From: Amorphophallus konjac
Lineage: Eukaryota > Streptophyta > Magnoliopsida > Alismatales > Araceae
DNA: 64,000 nucleotides
Direction: 5' to 3'
NCBI GenBank assembly: GCA_022559845.1
Contig: JAHNEJ010002885.1
Span: 17,292-81,291, forward strand
Part shown: piece by piece, positions 56,074 through 64,000 of the stretch
How the letters are laid out: every line of letters starts with the position of its first letter
Numbering within the stretch: position 1 is the first letter of the stretch
The notes under the pieces: model-generated
Told to the model about the DNA's origin: nothing
Seen by the model: the letters and a program-made list of their open reading frames with translations, nothing else
Databases searched by the model: none
Made by a program: the position numbers and the translations under genes

Positions 56074-58311
56074 TGTTGAGTTATGGTTTTGATGATTGTT
56101 GGCGTTATGGTTTTGATGATAACTAAACTTAATGTGTGATTGAGTGATGATAACTAAACTTATGGTTGATTGCACATTCATGTTTAAATATGTTTGAGAT
56201 GGCAAATGGCAATGGTACATGGTCTTGATTCATGCTTGATTGAATTGTTTTTACAAGAGGCAAGAGGTTTCATAACCTCTTTAATGTGAACAAGTATGGT
56301 ATTAACCTTAACTATCTTGCTTGCAGGATCAAACACATGGCAGTCACCTGGTGAACTAAACTTGTGGATAAGCACCCTGCTCCTCTACAATCCAAAACAG
56401 GTGGTACATGTCATTTACTATCAAGAACCATTGGTGAGACTCTTACCTTGTGTATCTCATGCTTAGTATCGATCTCACCTTGTGTATCTTATGTATACAC
56501 TTCATTCATGCACATTCAACATGAAACCTTCTGGCCATCGTGCGCCCTCGCCCGCGGATCGACCTGCGCGGTCAGGTCGCGGGGGTCAAGGGGGCAGCGC
56601 CCCTTGCGGGGGTTTCCGGGGGTGGAGCCCCGGAACAAATTCTGATTTCATAATCAATGGTTTGCATAGAGTTTATGCATTTATCATATGGATGTTTGAG
56701 CTATAGTTCTAATCAATTATCCATGTGTTTGCAGGTCCATATACTCAGTACAAATCCTCAAGGTCGAAGGAGTTTGATGTCACAAACGTGAATGAGCTGC
56801 TCAAGGGTTTAAAGGGCTAAACGGGAGAAACCTGGGGCTTCCCCTACCAGCGGTCGACCGCCGGTCCAGGACCGGTCGACCGCCAGCAGCGGTGGACCGC
56901 CAGACAGGGGCTCAACCGTTTTTCCCAGCAAGTAACAGACTGAAACCTGTAAAATTCCGGTCGACCGCCAGCCCTTCACCTGTTGACCGCCAGCCCCGAG
57001 GCCCCTTTTGTTGACTTTTTGTTTCAAGCTCGAGGAGTGGTCTTTCCACCCATTTGTTTAATCCTAAAGACACCCAATCCACCATGATTTGTGGATCTGG
57101 TCTGGGGTTTGTCTGTGGACCATTTAAAGATATAAAACATCTCATTGAAGTCATAACCCTAACCAACCAAGAGGGCTTCAAGGGAGATCTAAGGGGAGGC
57201 TGTCCAAGAAGGAAGAAAAGGTACTGTAGCTCCGTGAACAGTACCTCGTGCAACAAGTTATTCATCCATCTACAAGCCATTCAAGGTACTTCTCAAGCCA
57301 ACAAGCATCTATGAAGTGAAGAATCAAGCAACCAACAAAGAGAGATCAAGGGGGAGGCTATCAAGAAGCAATGAAGAGTTTCAAGAAGAGATCAAAGGGA
57401 GGTTATCCAAGTGAAGAAGGAAGAGTACTGTAGCCATGAACAGTACTCCGTGCAGCAACTCTACATCCACTCCAAGCCCATTCAAGCTTAATCTGAAGTC
57501 ATTCAAGTGAAGCAGGAAGCATCGTTCCAAGCTCTATATCATACACTCAAGGGAAGCCAAATCAGGAGTCTTCTAAACTGTGCCTCATTGTTGTTATGTT
57601 TTGGGCTTTATATTTGTGTTCTTCACAATCTGGAAATATTCGTGTGTGTGTGGATCGTTGTGGATCCGTGGTCGTGTGTGGTCATTGTGTTCCATTCGTG
57701 TGTGTACGTAGATCTTCCTAGATCTACGTGTGTGTATGTGTGGATCTACTTAGATCCAGTTGTTTTAGTGTATGGTTTGCTGCACTTGTCGCAGCGTGTG
57801 TGTGTCTTGTTGATCCGTTTGTTGGATCGTGTTGGAGACCTCATCTCCGTGTGTGTGTGTGTGTGTGTGAGTGTATTGGGGCGCGTCCCCGTGTGTGTGG
57901 GCAGGTGCCATCCTGCGTGTGTGTTTGGAGCATCGTCTCCGTTTGGGGATTTATCTCCGAGTGAAGCCTCACCGAGTTTGGTGAGGGGTGGACGTAGGAT
58001 TGCCGTCGTTGCATCCGAACCACCTTAAAAATCGCTGTGCATTCTGTTTTGTATTATGTGGTTTGGTCCTTTTCTTCTACCTCCATTCTACATGAGTGTT
58101 AGTATAATTGTGATTCTGGATTTATCCTCGTATATCTTGCATAATCTATATCATCATCCAATTCAGTTTGATAAATCCAATTTGTGAACAAACAGTTTTG
58201 AACCTCTTGATTAACATTGTATCACATATTTTGAAAAGGCCAAAGGTTTTCGTAAAATTGGTAAACACCCAATTCACCCCCCTCTTGGGTGTCATTGATC
58301 GCGGGACTTCA
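56074..58311 (+). repeat. Copia 3' LTR (2238 bp)
   Basis: TGTTGAGTTATGG to GCGGGACTTCA, followed by TAATT. It aligns with the 5' LTR throughout, with GGTCGACC clusters at 56849-56995. Confidence 0.93.
56849..56995. repeat. GGTCGACC palindrome cluster in Copia 3' LTR
   Basis: Third copy of the cluster. Some units are mutated (GTTGACC near 56982). Confidence 0.78.
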
Positions 58312-58316
58312 TAATT

Positions 58317-60008
58317 AAACTCGAGATTTGAAATCTACCAATAGAATAATAATTCAACCATTCCAAGTGACAGGAGAGAGAAAGGACCACCAGAAAGAAG
58401 ACCAGACGTGTCCACTGATGACTTATACTGCGTCTCAAGTATCTATACAAGCCTAGATCTCGGCAAGCGAGACACGTAACGGTAACCAAGATCAAGTACT
58501 AGTCAGGGTCACACTCGTCACTGTCAGTCTAAGCCCCTAACAACGTGTGCACACACAGGCTCAATGCCTTGAGCCAGGTCTCTAGCCAGTTTTCCCCCCA
58601 GTAGGACGCTACTGCCAAGCAAGGGGGTCCACGAAAACTAGGTTGCAAACCGTACACCGGGACTACCCCGCCACCTCTCCCAGGTGGGCCGACACTAGAG
58701 GTCATCGGGGTACGACTAGTGGTTCCATCACAAAGGAAGAGAAAATAATTCTATTGGGATCTAAAAATATGTCACACTTTATAAGAATATTTAAACATGG
58801 CGACTATGCAGTACAGAATGCATAATTAAAAGAACAGGATAAAAGTCATATGCTGCAAGAAGAAACGGTATAATGTAGGACCGCAAGGGGTTGGTAAACG
58901 GTCATATGATTGACCGCCACCCGTCCTAAGCGGTCATCCTAATGACCGCCAGGGCACGAATATTGCATATATTTTAATCGGGAGAAAAACTGATGATAAG
59001 CGGTCGTATGATTGACCGCGAAAGGACCGAAAACGGTCGGGTCAAAGACCGCCAGACATCCACTGCCTTACTTGGTTAAAGGGTCTTAGCGGTCATTTTC
59101 TGGGCCGATACTGACATAAAACGGTCGGTCGGAAGATCGCCAATGATGGTAAACGGTCAGGGGGCGACCGCTAACGTCCGCCGCCTCATACCGTGTTAAT
59201 AGCGGTCTCTAGAACGACCGCTAGTCGTCCAGAGCACCGAAATTGCGAGAATTCCATTTGGAACCCCTCCCAATCGACTCAAATCGATGGGAAAACATTG
59301 TTTAACCTGTTCCCTGCCTTCCCACATCCAATCCACAATAATCACATGCCCAAAAACATAAAACAATGGCGTTGGATGGATCAAAAACATAAAGTACAAT
59401 GTTCATGCTATTAAGACATAAACGACGATGTTCATGCTTGTAGGCGGGCTATTTACACACCAGGGGGTGGGGAAACAATCCAAACGAGGTAAAGAAGCCA
59501 TCCCCCTACTTGTTTCAAGCCGAAAGCGCCATTCACGCCCGTTCAACACGAGGGACGCCACGCCTCACCACGTGGTTTCTCGCCTCCACACCCCACAGCC
59601 CACCTTCATGACGACGCCACTGCTCTTCCCACGTCCCGAGCTTGCCAACGCCACCTCCTGCACGTCCTACAATGCCCTGGGGTGAGCACACCACTGAAGA
59701 GCAAAGGAGAGAGGGGGGTCGCACGCGGGAGAGAAAGAGAGGGTGAGGGGAGAGAGAGAACCATGGGTTCTCAAAAAAAACATTTAATATATTTTTTTTT
59801 TTGTGAAAAAACCTTAAATTGCAAAAAGGCTTAAAATTAAGTGATATTACATATATGCCTTATTTGAGTTCTAAAAACTTATACAAATCGATTAAGCCCA
59901 TTAAACTTGGCCCATTAATCCCAATAAAATAGCCTAAATTTGTAATTCTTTCCACACTTCAATACCGATAAGGATCCACTAAGAATCCATTAACTACCGG
60001 ATCTTACA
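58317..60008 (-). repeat. Gypsy D 5' LTR (sense), 5' part
   Basis: Continues the LTR after the second TAATT and ends GGATCTTACA. On the minus strand it begins TGTAAGATCC. A pyrimidine tract (complement of 59700-59760) and the palindrome array (58864-59226) follow in sense order. Confidence 0.9.
58864..59226. repeat. tandem palindrome array in Gypsy D 5' LTR
   Basis: GCGGTCAT-N4-ATGACCGC (58930 region), GCGGTCGTATGATTGACCGC (59000) and TAGCGGTC-N8-GACCGCTA (59201-59224) have perfect arms of 6-8 bp. It parallels 41727-42088, with some units better paired here. Confidence 0.85.
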
Positions 60009-60297
60009 GGGGCTTTCAGGAAGGTTGGACGGCTACCCTCCAGGCCACAGCCGGTATCCTGGGCGTGCCGATGGCTCCCTTGCACCCTCCATTGACGCCG
60101 TTCGGCCCTGAGGCCAGTGATGGTGAGGAGGAACTCGGCGAGGAGGAGTCGGGTGCCGAGGAGAGGTCAGGAGAGCCGAGCGCTGGGGGGCGTGCAGGTG
60201 AGGATCTCATCGACTCAACTGGTTACCTGCCAGCTCCTGAGGCTGCCACCGGGGGCGACCAAGTGCCGAGTGACGCTACTGCCAGGGCGAGTTTTTG
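60009..60297 (+). pseudogene. Tat antisense ORF, C-terminal fragment
   Basis: Open from the Gypsy D boundary: GFQEGWTATLQATAGILGVP, then a Pro run and a Glu/Gly-rich acidic tail, ending ATARASF with a TGA at 60295-60297. A polyadenylation-like AATGAAA occurs near 60401. It probably ends the protein begun at 40156-41047. The intervening part was lost. Function unknown. Confidence 0.55.
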
Positions 60298-60690
60298 ATC
60301 GCTGCTCGCCAATCCTTCCCTTTGACTTTGTTTTTTTTTGTGTTGTATTTTCCTTTTTGTCTGGGCAATCCACCCCGTACCTTGTAAGCTTTTTCTGTTT
60401 GAAATGAAAACTTTCTTTTCCTTCGCAGCTTTTGGGGCCTCTAGAGCCTGCTACGTACCTTGATTTTTCTTTTTGCCTTGAGATCTCCTGGGAATACGGA
60501 GCGGCATCTCAGAAGTTACTCTGAGAGGGCGCGATCTTCGAGATGTGCCACTTCGATTTCCACAAAGTTGAAGGGGCGGCAAGCTTCCCTCCTTTTCCTA
60601 GGAACTTCACTCCTTTCTATAAGTAGCACCCCTCGTTGAGCCTCCAGGCCATCTTGGGTTCACTGAGTTGCTGGGAAGAAGCATAGCAGT
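60298..60690 (+). other. spacer between antisense ORFs
   Basis: T-rich, with GCAG|CTTTTGGGG near 60428 as a possible splice acceptor. No coding sequence recognised. Confidence 0.4.
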
Positions 60691-60957
60691 ATGTCGTCGG
60701 AGAAGTCTGGTTCCTCGTCGGGCGATGAGGACTTGCGCACAAGTCCCCCCGCAAGGGTCTGTGCCTCAGGGAAGAGGCACTGCCAGTGCCGTGGCCGGCG
60801 CCGGGGGAGAGCAGTGACAGAGGGGCCACCGAAGAGTATAGGTGAGGATATCTAGATGGCTGGCGGGAGGCCTTGGAGAAGGTCAACCGCTTCTATAGCA
60901 ACAAGGGGGTCCTATCCCTTGAACCTGACAGGTTCCGTCCCAAGAGGGACGAGTAAC
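60691..60957 (+). pseudogene. Tat second antisense ORF, small
   Basis: ATG at 60691 in a fair context, then MSSEKSGSSSGDEDLRTSPP. A stop follows after KSIGEDI. In the next frame a conserved-looking C-terminus, GWREALEKVNRFYSNKGVL with SLEPDRFRPKRDE, ends at a TAA at 60955-60957. Product unknown. The acidic start and Arg-rich middle give no function. It lies between pol and the presumed 3' LTR, where Tat elements are known to carry antisense ORFs. Confidence 0.5.
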
Positions 60958-61260
60958 CCCTTTGTAACCCCCCTCGCTTATGAATAAATCTTTTTCTTTC
61001 TCCATCTTCCTTTGCCTTTGTGGTGTGTGCTTGTCCTTGGAAGTGGGGATTTTGTATCCGCGTCTAGGTTGTATGTGTTTTTGGCGTGTGGTCTTGGAGT
61101 GTGGCAAACTTACGAGAGCGGATGAATTTTACCTTTGACGCATGTGTGCATGGGAAGTTAAGGCTCTTGTTTGCCATGATCCATTGGTGGAGGGGCGCGT
61201 ACGTCTTTTATGAGATTATTGCCCACTATCCCTTGATGACTTGACCACTGCCACTGTTTT

Positions 61261-61713
61261 GGAGGGAGCTCGATCGCTCTCCTCTTTGGGGCTCGTGAGC
61301 CACCGTGATTTCTGAGGGAGCAGTGCTCCCCTCCTGGGAGCTCGTAAGCCACCATGATTTCTGAGGGAGTGGTGCTTGCCTCTTGGGGGCTCATAACCCA
61401 CCATGATATCCGAGGGAGCGGTGCTCACCTCTTGTGGGCTCATGAGCCACCATGATTTCTGAGGGAGCAGTGCTCGCCTCTTGGGGCTTGTTAGCCATCA
61501 TGGTTTCTGAGGGAGCAGTGCTCGCCTCTAGGAGACTTAGGAGTCACCTTGGTTTCTGAGGGGAGCAGGGGTGCTCACCTCTAGGGGGCTTGGAAGCCAC
61601 TTTGATTTTTGAAGGAGCCTGAGTGCTTTGCCTCTAGGAGACTTAGAAGTCACCTTCGTTTCTGAGGGGAGTAGGGGTGCTCGCCTCTAGGGGGCGTGGA
61701 AGCCACCTTGATT
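61261..61713. repeat. 49-bp tandem minisatellite in the Tat element
   Basis: Nine units starting GAGGGAG or GAAGGAG at about 61263, 61314, 61363, 61412, 61461, 61509, 61558, 61611 and 61664. Each holds GTGCTCGCCTC, a CTCATGAGCC-like core and CACCATGATTTCT. Spacing is 48-51 bp for most and about 53 bp in the last units. Confidence 0.9.
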
Positions 61714-61769
61714 GAACACAGCTGACGACGCTTTTATTTTCCTGATGAAGGAATCTGTTGTAGAAGGAC

Positions 61770-62960
61770 TTATTGATAAAAAATTTTGAGATTTATAAAA
61801 TTCCATATCCTGGGTACCTCTTGCCCCTCCAGCGTCGTTAGCATGTATGCTCCTTTGCCGAGCACTTCCGCTACTCTGTACGGGCCTTCCCAATTTGGTG
61901 CTAGCTTTCCCATGGCCGCTCTAGAGTCTGCCACACTTGTTCGTCGTAGCACCAGGTCTCTGGGGAGGAAGTGTCGTTCTTTGACACGAGCATTGTAGTA
62001 CTGGGCCAGCTTCTGTTGATAGGCTATGAGCCTTAGCTGGGCATGCTCTCTGTCCTCTTCCAGTAGGTCCAGGTTTTCCCGCATTGCCTGGTTATTTAAG
62101 GCCTTGTCGAACTGTCTAACTCCCAGGGACGGGTTGGATATCTCAACTGGTATGGCTGCCTCTACTCCGCACGCGAGGTGGAACAAAGTTTCTCCACTGG
62201 TAGCCCAAGCGGTGGTCCAGTGTGCCCATAGTATGCTCGGAATGGAATCTACCCATGAATCGCCTGCTTGTTCCAGGGGGGTCTTAATGCCGTGAAGGAG
62301 CATCCTGTTGGCGTTCTCCACTAACCCATTTACCTGGGGATGTCCCACCGAGGTATAGTGGTTCCAAATCCCCAGTTCCGAGCACTTTTCCTGGAAGGCA
62401 GCGCTTGCAAACTGTCTACCATTGTCGGTTGTGAGGACTTGTGGGATCCCAAATCGGCAGATGATGCTCCGCAGCACAAAATTCCAAGTTGCTTCACTCG
62501 TGATCTTTCCTAACGGTTCTGCCTCGACCCATTTGGTGACGTAGTCGATGGCGACTTTGAGGAATTTTTTCCTCCCCTGAGCCTCGGGGAAGTGACCCAA
62601 TATGTCCACCCCCTACCGGGCAAATGGGTGAGGCTCCATCAGGGCGTGTAGCTGCGTCGCTTGCTGGTGGTGCGGGTTGGAGAACTTTTGGCATTGAGAG
62701 CACCTCTGGGCGTAATTGAGGTAGTCTTGTTGCAGAGTAGGCCACAAATATCCTTGTCGGATTAGTGTCCGTGCGAGTGCTCGCCCTCCTACGTGACTTC
62801 CGTAAAGCCATTCGTGTACCTCCTGTTCGGCTTGCTTGACTTCCGTGGGGAATAAGCACTTCAGCAACGGAGCTGAGAGAGATCGTCGATATAGATGACC
62901 ATCGACCACTGTGAAATGTGCCGCTCATGCTCACGTGCGGCGGGCCTCGACGTGGTCGGC
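61770..62960 (-). pseudogene. Tat integrase
   Basis: From 62909 on the minus strand: VVDGHLYRRS, then the HHCC zinc region (EVHEWLYGSHVGGRALARTL, YLWPTLQQD, CSQCQKF). A TAG at 62610-62612 stands where the family has Trp, just before GVDILGHFPEAQG. The next frame-open stretch (62609-61770, 279 codons) holds the core: DILG (first Asp), TTDNGRQFASAAF (second Asp) and NGLVENANRMLLHG (Glu). Its C-terminus has NARVKERHFLPRDLVLR, LAPNWEGPYRV and ends NLKIFYQ. Apart from the nonsense codon it is well preserved. Confidence 0.9.
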
Positions 62961-63500
62961 TGGGAGTTATTGTTGTAGGAGAAAGTCCAAGAGGGGATCC
63001 ATCCACGAGGGTTCATAGTCGATGGCGTTCACCTGGCATGTCGATTCTTCTGTGCTCGGTGCAGATAATTCCTCGACCAAGATGGACTTGGAGCTGGAGA
63101 CTGTAGTAGCCGACGCCAAGCGGGATAAAGCGTCTGCTCGGATATTCTCCTCCGTAGGAATGTCGACCATCTCGAAATGGAAGAACTCCATAGCTATCGC
63201 TTTAGCCTTTTCAACATACTTGATCATAGCCAGCTCCCGTGCTTCGAATTCCCCCTTGACTTGGTTGGCGACAAGCATCGAATCGCTGTATGCTCACACA
63301 TTGGTTTCCCAACCCTAGGTGCTTCGCCATTCGTAGCCCCGAGAGGAGCGTCTCATACTCGGCCACATTGTTCGTGGTCAGAAAGTTGAAGCAGAGGGCG
63401 TATTGTAATTCTATCCCCTCCGGTGATAGTAGAACTAGTCCCGCTCCGTTGCCGGCGGCGCAGGATGATTCGTCGACATATAGCTCACATGTTGGCCCCG
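62961..63500 (-). pseudogene. Tat second (additional) RNase H domain
   Basis: LYVDESSCAAGNGAGLVLLSPEG (acidic active-site start), NNVAEYETLLSGLRMAKHLG, then a frameshift and stop near 63290, and SMLVANQVKGEFEARE, with EENIRADALSRLAS closing the domain. This RNase H is separate from that following RT and defines the dual-RNase H Tat clade. It may take part in strand transfer or removal of the purine primer; that role is inferred. Confidence 0.85.
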
Positions 63501-64000
63501 AGGACTGTTTGGGCGAGTTTTCTTCAGGTATTGTGCACTCAGCGACGAAGTCGGCGAGAGCTTGGGCCTTGATCGTGGTCCTCGAGCGGAACTTGATGTC
63601 GAACTCGCCCAACTCGATGGCCCACTTGATTAACCTTCCTGATGCGTCGGGGTTCTGGAGGATTTGTCGCAGAGGTTGATCAGTGAGGACGGCGATTCGA
63701 TTAGACAAGAAGTACAATCGCAGCTTGCGGGCGGCCGTGATTAGGGCCAAAGCGAACTTCTCAGTCCGCGAGTACCGAAACTCTGGCCCCTGTAATGCCC
63801 AGCTTACATAGTAGATGGGCTTCATGATGTTACCATCCTCCGGGGTGGGCACTGCGCTCAACGTGCTTGAAGTCACCGACAGATACAAGAGTAGTTGTTC
63901 TCCCTTTTATGGTTTGGAGAGCACGGGAGGGGTTGCTAGGTAACACTTCTGCTCTTCGAATGCCTACTCGCATTCCTGGTCCCACTCGATCTGTCCTCTC
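63501..64000 (-). pseudogene. Tat RT C-terminus and first RNase H
   Basis: At 63888-63510: IYYVSWALQGPEFRYSRTEKFALALITAARKLR, LYFLSNRIAVLTDQPLRQIL and RLIKWAIELGEFDIKF, the degenerate RNase H after RT. At 64000-63889 the RT connection (ECE, CYLATPPVL) is still readable but has stops. The polymerase part lies outside the window. Confidence 0.87.

Larger units (their letters stand above)
48218..58311 (+). mobile_element. SIRE-like Copia retrotransposon, gag remnant only
   Basis: 10,094 bp with paired LTRs (TGTTGAGTTATGG...GGGACTTCA), TAATT duplication and a TGGTATCAGAGCC primer site. The interior keeps a broken coiled-coil gag with zinc knuckles, then lacks protease and integrase and keeps only about 150 bp of RT. 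A long non-coding region and several polypurine-like runs precede the 3' LTR. Long gag with coiled coil, LTR over 2 kb and repeated purine tracts suggest the SIRE/Maximus lineage. Confidence 0.9.
41048..60008 (-). mobile_element. Gypsy D: Tekay/Del-like chromovirus, minus strand
   Basis: Read right to left: 5' LTR (60008 to 47648, split by a Copia element), PBS (47645-47634), gag, protease, RT, RNase H, integrase, chromodomain-like tail, polypurine tract and 3' LTR (42872-41048, lacking its last 325 bp or so). Coding blocks resemble those of Gypsy A but the LTR is unrelated in most of its length. The element sits in the Tat remnant. The left target duplication was lost with the LTR end. Confidence 0.9.
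60009..64000 (-). mobile_element. Tat-lineage Gypsy element, partial, oldest layer
   Basis: pol runs on the minus strand from beyond 64000 to 61770 (RT end, RNase H, second RNase H, integrase). A second RNase H is the marker of the plant Tat clade (Ogre, Retand, Grande-type). Downstream of pol lie a minisatellite and plus-strand (antisense) ORF remnants, continuing beyond Gypsy D at 40156-41047. Neither LTR is in the window. Confidence 0.82.

Noticed and set aside
60016..60210. Minus-strand Ser/Pro-rich frame
   Set aside because: Shadow of the plus-strand antisense-ORF fragment, which has the more protein-like acidic composition and a defined end.
61158..61443. Minus-strand frames over the 49-bp repeats
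   Set aside because: Repeat-derived; the unit length is not a multiple of three and the frames stop within a few units.

Overview
The window is plant nuclear DNA built almost entirely of transposable elements nested inside one another. I see no convincing host gene, no tRNA and no functional rRNA gene. A plant is indicated by the CACTA transposase with transposase-associated and DUF4218-type regions, Ty3/Gypsy chromovirus (Tekay/Del-like) polyproteins, a Tat-lineage Gypsy element with two RNase H domains, a SIRE-like Copia element, a Cassandra-type LTR with a 5S rRNA-derived insert, and tRNA-iMet-type primer sites (TGGTATCAGAGC). The nesting suggests a large angiosperm genome. I cannot name the species.

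Layout. (1) 1-8675: a partial CACTA transposon, transposase on the minus strand, holding long hairpins, a LINE fragment and C-rich satellite blocks. It ends at a clear TIR and sits in the 5' LTR of Gypsy A. (2) 8676-40155: Gypsy A, plus strand, a dead Tekay-like element. Its gag is split at 10612/30114 by LARD B (10613-30108, TSD GTGGT). B is a non-coding LTR element that itself holds a Copia solo LTR (14483-16697, TSD ATTTC) and LARD C (19471-29012, TSD AGTGG). C has two LTRs of about 3.4 kb that are almost identical. A's 3' LTR (34525-40155) is interrupted by a chimeric element (36618-39520, TSD GTAAG) ending in a Cassandra-like LTR. (3) 40156-41047 and 60009-64000: two pieces of a Tat-lineage Gypsy element with pol on the minus strand and antisense ORFs on the plus strand. 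(4) 41048-60008: Gypsy D, minus strand, also Tekay-like and dead, whose sense 5' LTR holds a Copia element (48218-58311, TSD TAATT).

Order of events. Tat is the oldest layer. A and D came next. CACTA, B, the chimera and the Copia element then entered A or D. The LINE, the solo-LTR parent and C are the innermost, with C probably among the youngest.

The least explained signal is a tandem array of roughly 10-15 short imperfect palindromes (about 24-30 bp, cores such as GCGGTC...GACCGC or TGTAACGCG...CGCGTTACA). It lies in every Gypsy-type LTR here, in the presumed transcribed leader downstream of the pyrimidine tract. Arm sequences differ between arrays but pairing is kept. A smaller cluster of the same GGTCGACC-type motif lies in the unrelated Copia LTRs.
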